A DNA stretch of 64,000 nt, taken from NCBI GenBank assembly GCA_900541675.1, contig UQKU01000004.1, positions 1 to 64,000 on the forward strand. The letters run 5' to 3'. Of this stretch, positions 51,604 through 59,856 are shown piece after piece (position 1 is the stretch's first letter; each line of letters starts with the position of its first letter). Under the pieces are notes generated by a model. The model did not search any database. It was not told the DNA's origin and worked only from the letters and a program-made list of their open reading frames with translations. The DNA is from an uncultured Collinsella sp. (GTDB lineage: Bacteria > Actinomycetota > Coriobacteriia > Coriobacteriales > Coriobacteriaceae). The translations under genes and the position numbers were made by a program.

Positions 51604-52536
51604 CTACAGGTGGCTGATGATCAGTTCCATCTTGCCTTCGAGGTCGATGGAGCTGACGGTGCTCGGGGCCAGCAGGTGGCTTCCCTTGTGGACGGGGTCG
51701 CCGCAGACGGTGCCTTCGCCGTCGATGACCGACAGACACATGAAGGGCCAGCGCTGGTCGAGGGTTTTGCTGCCGTCGACGCGCACACGATCGACGGTGT
51801 AGCAGGAGTTAGACTCGAGCTCGGTCACGCCGTTCACCTCGGGCGCGGTCACCGTGCCGTCGGTCGGAGCCTGGGCATCAAAGTCGATGCAGTCGAGGCT
51901 CTGCTCAATGTGCAGTGGGCGCAGCTTGCCGTCGGTGCCGGGACGGTCGTAGTCGTACAGGCGATACGTCACGTCGCTCGACTGCTGCGTCTCCAAAATG
52001 AGCGTGCCGGTCTTGATGGCGTGCACGGTACCGGAATCAATCTGGAAAAAGTCGCCCTTGTGGATCGGCAGTACGTTGAGCATGTCGTCCCAGCGGCCGT
52101 CCTCGATCATCTGCGCGGCCTCGGCGCGGTCGTGCGCGCGCTGGCCGACAATGATCGTGGCACCGGGCTCGCAGTCCAGCACATACCAGCACTCGGTTTT
52201 GCCCAGGCTGCCGTTCTCGTGCTTGGCGGCGTACTCGTCGTTGGGATGAATCTGGATCGAAAGGTCGTCCTTGGCGTCCAGAATCTTAATGAGCAGTGGG
52301 AACTCCTTGCCCTCGCAGTTGCCAAAGAGCTCGCGGTGCTCGGCCCACAGCCACGACAGCGTGTGGCCTGCATACGGGCCTTCCGCAATCTGGCAGTCGC
52401 CGTTGGGGTGGGCCGAGATGGCCCAGCACTCACCGATGGGTCCATCGGGAATGTCGTAGCCAAATACGGTTTCGAGCTGGCGACCGCCCCAGATCTTCTC
52501 GTGGAAGATCGGCGTCAGCTTAATCAAATCGGACAT
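51604..52536 (-). CDS. manA: mannose-6-phosphate isomerase, class I
   Basis: 310 residues, cupin zinc enzyme of the short Firmicutes type. IWGGRQLETVFGYDIPDG, ISAHPNG, FPLLIKILDAKDDLSIQIHPND (Zn-His), KTECWYVLDCEPGA (Glu) and GDFFQIDSGTVHAI (His). Converts mannose 6-phosphate to fructose 6-phosphate. The start at 52536 has GGGGG 8 bases upstream; an ATG two codons earlier is possible. Confidence 0.93.
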   Translation of the reverse strand: MSDLIKLTPIFHEKIWGGRQLETVFGYDIPDGPIGECWAISAHPNGDCQIAEGPYAGHTLSWLWAEHRELFGNCEGKEFPLLIKILDAKDDLSIQIHPNDEYAAKHENGSLGKTECWYVLDCEPGATIIVGQRAHDRAEAAQMIEDGRWDDMLNVLPIHKGDFFQIDSGTVHAIKTGTLILETQQSSDVTYRLYDYDRPGTDGKLRPLHIEQSLDCIDFDAQAPTDGTVTAPEVNGVTELESNSCYTVDRVRVDGSKTLDQRWPFMCLSVIDGEGTVCGDPVHKGSHLLAPSTVSSIDLEGKMELIISHL

Positions 52537-52610
52537 GTTCATACCCCCATTGTGTTGCGCGGGCGCTGCACAAAACAGCTCAAAGCGAGCGCCCGGATGA
52601 CTACAAAAAC

Positions 52611-53330
52611 CTATGCCAACGTTACGTTGTGCAACTCAAAGCGGTCGCCAACGTTGCGCGAGACCGAATACTCAAAGGCGGCGCCGCTGTCCAAAAAGCC
52701 AATCTGGGTGAGCTCGAGCAGGGGAGAGCCAGGCTTGGTGTCCAAGCGCTCGGCTTCTTCCTCGGTTGCTGCCACGGCGCGAATGGTACGGTGGAAGCTC
52801 GAAATCTTCAGCCCACATTGCTCGCGGATGAAGTGGTAGACCGATCCGTACAGGTCCTTCTTTTTAAGGCCTGGAATCAGCTCGAGGGGCATGTAGGTGT
52901 ACTCGATAACGATGGGCTTCTCATCGGCCTGACGCACGCGCACGATGTGATAGGCAAAGTCATCCTCGGCAATTCCCAGCTGGGCTGCGATGTCCGCTGG
53001 TGGATTAACAATCGAGAAATCGTAGACCACCGAGGTCACCTTCTCCCCGCGGTGCTCATACGAAAAGCCCTGGGCACGGTCGTTTTTGCCCTGGAAAAAC
53101 GCCTGACCGGGAAGTCCCGCCGTGTCCTTAACGTAGGTACCCGATCCGCGTCGGCTGGTAATAAGACCTTCCTCGGTGATTTGCTCGATAGCTCGTTTGA
53201 CGGTGATTTTGGAAACGCTATAGAGCTCGCAGAACTCAACGACGGTGGGAAGCTTGTCGCCCGGTTTAAGAGTGCCATCCTCGATGCTTCGACGAATATC
53301 TGCAGCTATCGCCTCGTATTTGGGAATCAT
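52611..53330 (-). CDS. GntR-family regulator with UTRA domain
   Basis: 239 residues. N-terminal winged helix (IPKYEAIAADIRRSIEDGTLKPGDKLPTVVEFCELYSVSKITVKRAIEQITEEGLITSRRGSGTYV), C-terminal UTRA sugar-sensing domain (YHIVRVRQADEKPIVIEYTYMPLELIPGL...). AAAGGAGG precedes the start. It is divergent from the GH1/PTS operon and is the obvious regulator of it, with a phosphorylated sugar as likely effector. Confidence 0.92.
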   Translation of the reverse strand: MIPKYEAIAADIRRSIEDGTLKPGDKLPTVVEFCELYSVSKITVKRAIEQITEEGLITSRRGSGTYVKDTAGLPGQAFFQGKNDRAQGFSYEHRGEKVTSVVYDFSIVNPPADIAAQLGIAEDDFAYHIVRVRQADEKPIVIEYTYMPLELIPGLKKKDLYGSVYHFIREQCGLKISSFHRTIRAVAATEEEAERLDTKPGSPLLELTQIGFLDSGAAFEYSVSRNVGDRFELHNVTLA

Positions 53331-53438
53331 TGAACCTCCTTTCCGACATATATCAATACGCAAGTAAGTATAACCCTTAACAAGGCACCCATATAACCTT
53401 TATCTAAGAAGCTCGAGAAAGAAAAAAGAAAAAGACGC

Positions 53439-53466
53439 TTTACTTTTAGAATTAGAGCGCTATAGT
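53439..53466 (+). promoter_or_regulatory. candidate promoter of the GH1/PTS operon
   Basis: TTTACT (53439-53444), 16-base spacer, TATAGT (53461-53466), in the 303-base gap between the divergent GntR and GH1 genes. Confidence 0.55.
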
Positions 53467-53505
53467 TTAAGCAACGAACGGAATCTTTCCGCAGAACAGG
53501 ATCGA

Positions 53506-53603
53506 CCGTTTGGGGACGGTTTTGTTTTGGCGGGTTGGATATCGGTATGACCGGTGCGCGCCCGCGCCGGATAACCTGCCAAAGCAAACCCGTCTCCAAC
53601 CGG
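53506..53603. repeat. long palindrome P6 in the GH1 leader
   Basis: Bases 53506-53541 and 53569-53603 pair at about 28 of 35 positions (CCGTTTGGGGACGG.. against ..CCGTCTCCAACCGG). It contains AACCTGCCAAAGCAAACC, also seen as AACCTGCCAAAACAAACC at 57453-57470. It would form a hairpin in the 5' leader ending 30 bases before the GH1 start. Confidence 0.8.
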
Positions 53604-53633
53604 AAGCTCTAGAACACGAAAGCGAGGACTTTG

Positions 53634-55034
53634 ATGGCACAGTATCAGCTGCCCAACGACTTCTTCTTTGGCGCTGCTATGTCCGGCCCGCAGACTGAGG
53701 GTCAGTGGAACCAGGGCGGCAAGCTCGAGAACCTGTGGGATACCTGGTCCATCCAGGATCTGGGCTCGTTCTACAACTGCGTTGGCTCTTACGCCGGCAA
53801 TGACTTTATGGCCAAGTACCAGGAAGACCTTCGCATTTTGAAGGACTTGGGCCTGGATACCTATCGCACTTCCATCCAGTGGAGCCGTCTGCTCGATGCC
53901 GACGGCAACCTCAACGAGGAAGGCGCCGCGTGGTATCACGAGTTGTTCCGCGCCTCTCGCGAAGCCGGCCTGGAGCCGTTTGTCAACTTGTACCACTTTG
54001 ACATGCCCACCTACCTTTTTAACCGTGGCGGCTGGGAGAGCCGTGAGGTTGTCGAGGCTTACGCACATTACGCCGACGTCGCCTTCCACGAGTTTGGCCA
54101 GGAGATCAAGTACTGGTTCACCTTTAACGAGCCCATCGTCGAGCCCGAGCAGCGCTATCAGGAGGGCGTGTGGTTCCCGCAACTCCACGACTTCAACCGT
54201 GCTCGCACCGTGCAGTATCACATCTCGCTGGCACATGCGCTGGCCGTGGCCAACTATCGTAAGGCCTATGACGAGGGCGCCGTTCGCGCTGATGCCAAGA
54301 TCGGCATGATCAACTGCTTTACCCCGGTCTACACCAAGGAGAACCCCAGCGAGGCGGACCTCGAGGCCATGCGTATGACCAGCGGCATCAACAACCGCTG
54401 GTGGCTCGACCTCATTACCAAGGGCGAGCTTCCCGCCGACGTGCTCGACAGCCTGGCCGAGGGCGGCGTTAAGCTTCCGTTCCGTGCCGGCGACCAAGAG
54501 ATTCTTAAGCAGGGTGTTGTCGACTGGCTCGGTTGCAACTACTACCACCCCACGCGCGTTCAGGCGCCGGCGAGCAAGATCGACCAGTACGGTCTGCCGC
54601 ACTTTGCCGACGAGTACGTGTGGCCCGACGCCGTTATGAACGAGAGCCGCGGCTGGGAGATCTACCCGCAGGGCCTCTACGACTTTGGCATGGACTGCGC
54701 TAAGAACTACCCCGATCTTGAGTGGTTCGTTTCCGAGAACGGCATCGGCATCATGGACGAATACAAGAACCGTGACGCCGAAGGAACCATCCAGGATGAC
54801 TACCGCGTCGACTTTGTACGTCAGCACCTGGAGTGGGTGGCCAAGGCCATCGACGAGGGCGCCAAGTGCCGCGGATACCATTATTGGGCCGTCATCGATA
54901 ACTGGTCTTGGGCCAATGCCTTTAAGAATCGCTATGGCTTTGTCGAGGTCGATCTGATGGATGGCTATAAGCGCCGTCTTAAGAAGTCGGCGGCCTGGCT
55001 CAAACAGGTCGCCACGACCCACGTGGTTGATTAG
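53634..55034 (+). CDS. GH1 6-phospho-beta-glucosidase/galactosidase
   Basis: 466 residues, family 1 glycosidase. Acid/base Glu166 in FTFNEPIVEPE and nucleophile Glu368 in WFVSENGIGIMDE. Near the C-terminus, NWSWANAFKNRYG keeps the Ser and Tyr of the 6-phosphate pocket (Ser in SW rather than the EW of non-phospho enzymes), although the usual Lys is shifted by one. It cleaves phosphorylated disaccharides brought in by the PTS downstream. GCGAGGAC lies before the ATG. Confidence 0.9.
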   Translation: MAQYQLPNDFFFGAAMSGPQTEGQWNQGGKLENLWDTWSIQDLGSFYNCVGSYAGNDFMAKYQEDLRILKDLGLDTYRTSIQWSRLLDADGNLNEEGAAWYHELFRASREAGLEPFVNLYHFDMPTYLFNRGGWESREVVEAYAHYADVAFHEFGQEIKYWFTFNEPIVEPEQRYQEGVWFPQLHDFNRARTVQYHISLAHALAVANYRKAYDEGAVRADAKIGMINCFTPVYTKENPSEADLEAMRMTSGINNRWWLDLITKGELPADVLDSLAEGGVKLPFRAGDQEILKQGVVDWLGCNYYHPTRVQAPASKIDQYGLPHFADEYVWPDAVMNESRGWEIYPQGLYDFGMDCAKNYPDLEWFVSENGIGIMDEYKNRDAEGTIQDDYRVDFVRQHLEWVAKAIDEGAKCRGYHYWAVIDNWSWANAFKNRYGFVEVDLMDGYKRRLKKSAAWLKQVATTHVVD

Positions 55035-55153
55035 CGACCGGACGAACGTCCAGACCGCGCGCCGCCGCGCGCAACACATGGCACATCTGGTGGCAGAGGG
55101 CGACAGACCACCGTGCGCATAGGAAAGGCCGGATTTGAAAGTTAGGAGCAATC

Positions 55154-56497
55154 ATGGCCAGTGACAACGGAAAGAGCTTCCTCGACAAGTTTGCCGAGGT
55201 CTCTGCGAAGGTGGGAAACCAGGTTCACCTGCGTTCCCTGCGTGACGCCTTCGCGACCATCACGCCGCTCTATATCCTTGCGGGTATCGCGGTTCTTATT
55301 AACAACGTCGTGTTCCCTCTGTTCCCGCTCGATGCGGCGGGCCTTGCCAACCTTCAGACGTGGGGTTCGGCGATTACGCTGGGCACCCTCAACGTCTCTG
55401 CCATTATCTTGGCCGGATTGATTGGCTACAGCCTCGCTAAGAACAAGCGCTTCGATAATCCGCTTGCTTGCATGGTCGTCGCTATCTCTGCCTTCGTCAT
55501 CATGATGCCGCAGCAGATCACCGCCACGCTTGCCGCCACGAGCCCACTGCTCACCGACAAGATCACCTCCGCCGAGGTCACGGGCGCCCTTTCGACTGCC
55601 AACACCGGCACCAACGGTCTGTTCTCGGCTATTATCATCGCCCTGCTTTCCGTCTCGCTCTTCATCAAGATTTCTGGCGTCGAGAAGCTCAAGGTTAAGC
55701 TGGGCGAGGGCGTGCCTCCCGCGGTCTCCAACTCCTTCAACGTCATGATTCCGATGCTGCTTAACCTCGCGGTCTTCGCTCTTGCCGCAGCCCTGCTCGC
55801 CGTGTGCGCCGGCACCGATCTGTGCACCATCATCTCCACGTGCATCTCCAACCCGCTCAAGAGCATCATGAACGCTGGTCCGTGGGCTGTTATCCTCATC
55901 TACACCCTTGCTAACCTGCTGTTCTGCGTCGGTATTCACCAGTCCACCATCTCTGGCGCTACCGTCGAGCCGATCCTGACCATGCTCATCGTCGACAACA
56001 TGGCTACCTTTGCCGCCGGTGGCACCATCCAGCCCGATCACTACATGAACATGCAGATCGTTAACAGCTTCGCCCTCATCGGCGGCTCGGGCTGCACCCT
56101 CATGCTCCTGCTCGACACGCTCCTGTTCTCCAAAAACAAGGCTTCCGAGACCGTTTCCAAGATGGCTATCCTGCCTGGTCTGTTCAACATCAACGAGCCG
56201 GTTATCTACGGTTACCCCATCGTGTACAACCTGCCGCTCATGATCCCGTTTGTCCTCCTTCCCGACCTGTTCATCGGCATCACCTATGGCCTTACCTGCG
56301 CAGGCATCATCAGCCCCTGCATCGCCCAGGTGCCCTGGACCATGCCTCCCGTCATCAATGCCCTGCTCGCTACGGGCTTTGACTGGCGCGCTGGCGTGTG
56401 GCAGGCTATCGAGATTGTCATTGGCATGGCCGTCTACCTGCCCTTTATGAAGATTTCCGAGAAGGCAATCGCCAAGCAGGAGGCTCTCGCCGAGTAG
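55154..56497 (+). CDS. PTS lactose/cellobiose-family EIIC
   Basis: 447 residues, about ten membrane helices. LRDAFATITPLYILAGIAVLINNVVF at the N-terminus, substrate loop FNINEPVIYGYPIVYNLPLMIPFVL and VGIHQSTISGATVEPI are family typical. It is the permease for a beta-glucoside. AGGAGC precedes the ATG. IIB and IIA are encoded separately downstream. Confidence 0.94.
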   Translation: MASDNGKSFLDKFAEVSAKVGNQVHLRSLRDAFATITPLYILAGIAVLINNVVFPLFPLDAAGLANLQTWGSAITLGTLNVSAIILAGLIGYSLAKNKRFDNPLACMVVAISAFVIMMPQQITATLAATSPLLTDKITSAEVTGALSTANTGTNGLFSAIIIALLSVSLFIKISGVEKLKVKLGEGVPPAVSNSFNVMIPMLLNLAVFALAAALLAVCAGTDLCTIISTCISNPLKSIMNAGPWAVILIYTLANLLFCVGIHQSTISGATVEPILTMLIVDNMATFAAGGTIQPDHYMNMQIVNSFALIGGSGCTLMLLLDTLLFSKNKASETVSKMAILPGLFNINEPVIYGYPIVYNLPLMIPFVLLPDLFIGITYGLTCAGIISPCIAQVPWTMPPVINALLATGFDWRAGVWQAIEIVIGMAVYLPFMKISEKAIAKQEALAE

Positions 56498-56525
56498 AAC
56501 GCCTAACGTTCGTCCCTTTCACCTT

Positions 56526-56558
56526 TGCGGGCGCCGGTACGCGGCGCCGGTGCCCGCA
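56526..56558 (+). terminator. intra-operon hairpin between IIC and IIB genes
   Basis: TGCGGGCGCCGG (56526-56537) pairs perfectly with CCGGTGCCCGCA (56547-56558) apart from one G-T pair. No T-run; likely an mRNA processing or decay barrier that lets IIC and IIB levels differ. Confidence 0.6.
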
Positions 56559-56659
56559 GCTCTCTCCCTTGTGTAAAGATGCAGGGGGGGTGGGCACAAT
56601 AGCCGCAAGGAATAAAACCAGTTGTCGTCTGCGCGCCGCGCAGTTATAAGGAGGAAACC

Positions 56660-56962
56660 ATGAAGAAGATCATGCTCTGCTGCAATGCCGGTATGTCCAC
56701 GAGCCTGCTGGTCCAGAAGATGCAGGCCGAGGTTGCAAACCGTGGTCTGGATATTGAGGTCGAGGCTCGTCCCATGAACGAGGCCCACGATCACCTGGAC
56801 GAGTGCGACATGTTGCTGCTTGGTCCGCAGATCGGCTACACCAAGGGCGATTTTGAGAAGGAGGCCGCCGGTCGTTTTCCGGTCGAGGTCATCAACATGG
56901 TCGACTACGGCCGCATGAACGCTGCCGGCATCATCGACCACTGCGTCAGCGTGATGGGCTAG
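56660..56962 (+). CDS. PTS lactose/cellobiose-family EIIB
   Basis: 100 residues. KKIMLCCNAGMSTSLLVQKM has the phosphorylated Cys8 in the CxxGMST motif. VEARPMNEAHDHLDECDMLLLGPQIGY is also typical. AAGGAGG precedes the ATG. The IIA gene begins at once after it. Confidence 0.94.
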   Translation: MKKIMLCCNAGMSTSLLVQKMQAEVANRGLDIEVEARPMNEAHDHLDECDMLLLGPQIGYTKGDFEKEAAGRFPVEVINMVDYGRMNAAGIIDHCVSVMG

Positions 56963-56971
56963 GTGCTCTGC

Positions 56972-57304
56972 ATGGAGGATATGAACGAACTGCAGATGAC
57001 CTGCTTTGAGATCATCAGCTACGTCGGTACCGCTAAGAGCATGTACATCAATGCCGTGCAAAAGGCCAAGGAGGGCGATTTTGACGCCGCCGAGGAGCTT
57101 ATCAAGCAGGGCGACGAGGCCTATAACGGTGGCCACGATGTTCACATGGGGCTTCTGAAGAAGGAGGCCAACGGCGAACGTAACGGCGAGGCCCCGTTGA
57201 TTTTGCTGCATGCCGAGGACCAGATGGCCGGCACCGAGACCATGCGCGTCATGGCGACGGAGCTCATCGAGGTTCACAAGCAGCTGCAGGCACTTCAGGC
57301 CTAG
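56972..57304 (+). CDS. PTS lactose/cellobiose-family EIIA
   Basis: 110 residues, helical LacF/ChbA type. MTCFEIISYVGTAKSMYINAVQKAKEGDFDAAEELIKQGDEAY and LILLHAEDQMAGTETMRVMATELIEVH. The phosphorylated His is in LLHAEDQM; family members usually read HAQDHLM, so the second His is Gln here. Starts at GTG 56963, ATG 56972 and ATG 56981 are possible; 56972 has the best spacing. Confidence 0.9.
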   Translation: MEDMNELQMTCFEIISYVGTAKSMYINAVQKAKEGDFDAAEELIKQGDEAYNGGHDVHMGLLKKEANGERNGEAPLILLHAEDQMAGTETMRVMATELIEVHKQLQALQA

Positions 57305-57362
57305 TCGGCGTTATCGCCGCGACGGACCGTGCGGTCCAACAGACAACATAGTCCCTTTGACG

Positions 57363-57400
57363 GGCGCCGGGAGCCTCCGCCTCCCGGCGCCTTTATTTTT
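57363..57400 (+). terminator. PTS operon terminator
   Basis: GGCGCCGGGAG (57363-57373) pairs perfectly with CTCCCGGCGCC (57381-57391), then TTTATTTTT. Confidence 0.93.
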
Positions 57401-57449
57401 GGGGATGGTCTTGCGCGGCCTGTTGGGCAGCCAATTGCGTTACCCCAGA

Positions 57450-57493
57450 TAAAACCTGCCAAAACAAACCTGTCCCTTTTTGGTAGGTTTTTG
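57450..57493 (+). repeat. CCTGCCAAAACAAACC hairpin repeat
   Basis: AAAACCTGCCAAAA (57451-57464) pairs with TTTTTGGTAGGTTTTT (57477-57492). The loop holds CAAACCTGTCCC. The same words occur in P6 (53575-53590). It could also terminate transcription. Confidence 0.75.
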
Positions 57494-57545
57494 CCTTGAG
57501 AGCGGTACCATACAGGCAATGTTTAAACGAGAAAGGTGGGCTCCC

Positions 57546-58499
57546 ATGGAACCTAAGCAGTACTACATCGGCATCGACGTCGGCGGCACTTCGGTTAAGG
57601 AGGGCCTGTTCGACGAGGACGGCAACCTGCTTGCCAAGGCCAGCGTGCCCACGCCTCCTATCGTTGACGCCGCGGGCTTTGCCGCGGTGACCGAGGCTAT
57701 CGACCAGGTGGTCGCCAAGGCACAGATTCCGCGTGCCTTTGTGGCGGGCATTGGCCTGGCCGTTCCGTGTCCCATCCCGGCGTCGGGCGATGCCAAGGTC
57801 AAGGCCAACATTGCCATTAACCTGCCCGAGCTGAGGGTCGCCATTCAGAAGCACTGCCCCGATGCGGTCGTTAAGTATGAGAACGATGCCAACGCCGCTG
57901 CCATGGGCGAGGCCTGGCTCGGTTCTGCCAAGGGCGTGCAGAACGTGGTGATGGTCACCATCGGTACCGGCGTGGGCGGCGGCGTTATCGTTAACGGCGA
58001 CGTGGTATCGGGCGTTGTGGGCGCCGGCGGCGAGATTGGCCACATGTGCCTGAACCCGGCCGAGGAGCGCACCTGCGGCTGTGGCGGCCATGGCCATCTG
58101 GAGCAGTATTCCAGCGCCACCGGCGTGGTGAGCAACTACCTTGCCGAGTGCAAGAAGGCGGGCGTCGAGCCCATTGAGCTCACCGGCCCCTCCGATTCCA
58201 AGGACGTGTTCCAGGCCTGCCGCGAGGGCGACAAGCTCGCGCTGGCCGCAGCCGACACCATGGCCGACTACCTTGGCCGCGCCCTGGCGCTTATCGCCAA
58301 CGTGGTCGACCCCGAGATGTTCCTGATCGGTGGCGGCGCGTCCGCTTCGGCCGATGTTTATCTCGACAAGGTTCGCGAGCACTTTAAGCAGTACGCGCTC
58401 TCTGCCTCGCGCGAGACGCCCATTAAGGTCGCTTCGCTCGGAAACGACGCCGGCATCATCGGTGCCGCCTACGTAGCCCTGCGCGCCGCCGGTAAATAG
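57546..58499 (+). CDS. ROK-family glucokinase
   Basis: 317 residues. ATP motif YYIGIDVGGTSVKEGLFDEDG, catalytic ENDANAAAMGE, sugar-binding GAGGEIGHM, and the ROK zinc motif CGCGGHGHLEQYSSATGV. It phosphorylates glucose released by the GH1 enzyme, joining it to glycolysis. GAAAGG lies 10 bases before the ATG at 57546. Confidence 0.92.
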   Translation: MEPKQYYIGIDVGGTSVKEGLFDEDGNLLAKASVPTPPIVDAAGFAAVTEAIDQVVAKAQIPRAFVAGIGLAVPCPIPASGDAKVKANIAINLPELRVAIQKHCPDAVVKYENDANAAAMGEAWLGSAKGVQNVVMVTIGTGVGGGVIVNGDVVSGVVGAGGEIGHMCLNPAEERTCGCGGHGHLEQYSSATGVVSNYLAECKKAGVEPIELTGPSDSKDVFQACREGDKLALAAADTMADYLGRALALIANVVDPEMFLIGGGASASADVYLDKVREHFKQYALSASRETPIKVASLGNDAGIIGAAYVALRAAGK

Positions 58500-58500
58500 C

Positions 58501-58554
58501 TGGTGCAAGGGGGTCAGGTTACTTTGCACCAACACGGTGCAAAAGGGACAGTCT
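58501..58554. repeat. GGTGCAA hairpin repeat
   Basis: TGGTGCAA (58501-58508) pairs with TTGCACCA (58524-58531); GGTGCAAAAGGGACAGTC follows at 58536. It begins one base after the glucokinase stop. The word GGGACAGTC also ends the 12040 element's left part. Confidence 0.65.
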
Positions 58555-58665
58555 TGGCCCCCATGCCTGCCCCAAAATATGCCGTGACCCTTCCGTCTGC
58601 GAAGGCTCGGCATCGGCGTGCTACCATAGCTACGTCCAAGTACACATATCAAGTGGAGGATATCC

Positions 58666-59589
58666 ATGGCAAACGTTCTTGTCTTTGGTCACCAGAACCC
58701 CGATAACGACGCCATCATGAGCGCCGTCGTCCTGTCCCAGCTGCTCAACCAGGTTGAGTATGCCGGCAACACCTACGAGGCCTGCGCCCTTGGTCAGCTT
58801 CCGGCCGAGTCCGCCAAGCTGCTCGCCGACGCCGGCATCGCCGAGCCCCGCGTGATCGAGTCCGTCGAGGCCGGTCAGCTCGTCGTCCTCACCGACCACA
58901 ACGAGTCTGCCCAGTCCGTCGCCGGCCTTAAGGACGCCACGGTCTTTGGCGTTGTCGATCATCACCGCATCGGCGACTTCGAGACCGCCGGCCCGCTGCA
59001 CTACATCTGCCTGCCCTGGGGCTCCAGCTGCACCATCGTCACCAAGCTCGCCGGCGTGCTCGGCGTTGAGCTTTCCGACGTCCAGGCTAAGCTGCTGCTC
59101 TCGGCCATGATGACCGACACGCTCATGCTCAAGAGCCCCACCACCACCGATGTCGACCGCGCCGTCGCCGCCAAGCTCGGCGAGCAGGTGGGCGTCGACC
59201 CGGTCAAGTTTGGCATGGAGGTCTTCCTCACCCGTCCGTCCGGCTCCTTTACCGCTGCCGAGATGGTCGGCAACGACATCAAGATGTTCGAGCCCGCCGG
59301 CAAGAAGCTGCTCATCGGCCAGTACGAGACTGTCGACAAGACCCGCGCACTCGGCATGATCGACGAGATTCGCGAGGCCATGCGCGCCTACGCTGCCGAG
59401 AAGGGCGCTGACGGCATTGTCCTGTGCATCACCGACATCATGGAGGAGGGCTCGCAGGTCCTGCTCGAGGGCGAGACCGAGGCCGCTCAGAAAGGCCTGG
59501 GCATTGCCGACGAGCACGACGGCGTCTGGATGCCGGGCGTCCTCTCCCGTAAGAAGCAGGTCGCTGCCCCCATCATGGCCGCCTGCTAG
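58666..59589 (+). CDS. ppaC: manganese-dependent inorganic pyrophosphatase (family II)
   Basis: 307 residues, DHH phosphoesterase. VFGHQNPDNDA holds the metal ligands His9, Asp13 and Asp15; VVDHHR is the DHH motif; the C-terminal DHHA2 domain has FLTRPSGSFTAAEMVGND and SRKKQVAAP. It hydrolyses pyrophosphate. Strong codon bias. GGAGGATA precedes the ATG. Confidence 0.96.
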   Translation: MANVLVFGHQNPDNDAIMSAVVLSQLLNQVEYAGNTYEACALGQLPAESAKLLADAGIAEPRVIESVEAGQLVVLTDHNESAQSVAGLKDATVFGVVDHHRIGDFETAGPLHYICLPWGSSCTIVTKLAGVLGVELSDVQAKLLLSAMMTDTLMLKSPTTTDVDRAVAAKLGEQVGVDPVKFGMEVFLTRPSGSFTAAEMVGNDIKMFEPAGKKLLIGQYETVDKTRALGMIDEIREAMRAYAAEKGADGIVLCITDIMEEGSQVLLEGETEAAQKGLGIADEHDGVWMPGVLSRKKQVAAPIMAAC

Positions 59590-59608
59590 GTTTAGTTCAC
59601 TAAACGCC

Positions 59609-59648
59609 ACGACCGGATCGCGGACGCCCCGCGCTCCGGTCGTTTTTT
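59609..59648 (+). terminator. ppaC terminator
   Basis: ACGACCGGA...GCGG pairs with CCGC...TCCGGTCGT, followed by TTTTT. Confidence 0.92.
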
Positions 59649-59786
59649 GTGCATGGCGCCGCGTCGTCTCTTGGACAGGCGTGCCCGTGCCGTTGGGCAA
59701 ATAATGTTCAACCTGTGGTTCCGCTTTTCGGCCACGCCTGCGTGCTTGTCGTGCAGGGTAGGCTAGATGCAAGCGTAATACGTTAG

Positions 59787-59823
59787 AGCGCGGCGCCGCC
59801 ACTTGGGCGGGCCGTGCTTTTTT
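59787..59823 (+). promoter_or_regulatory. attenuator-like terminator in the nhaA leader
   Basis: AGC-CGGC-CCGCC (59787-59800) pairs with GGCGG-GCCG-GCT (59806-59817), then TTTTTT. It lies 34 bases before nhaA and after the ppaC terminator, so it belongs to the nhaA leader, not to ppaC. Confidence 0.65.
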
Positions 59824-59856
59824 AAGACGGGAGCCTTCCCGTGAAAGGAGCCGCCC

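Noticed and set aside
59649..59856. nhaA-I or nhaA-II riboswitch
   Set aside because: I cannot match the consensus of those RNAs; only a terminator can be supported.
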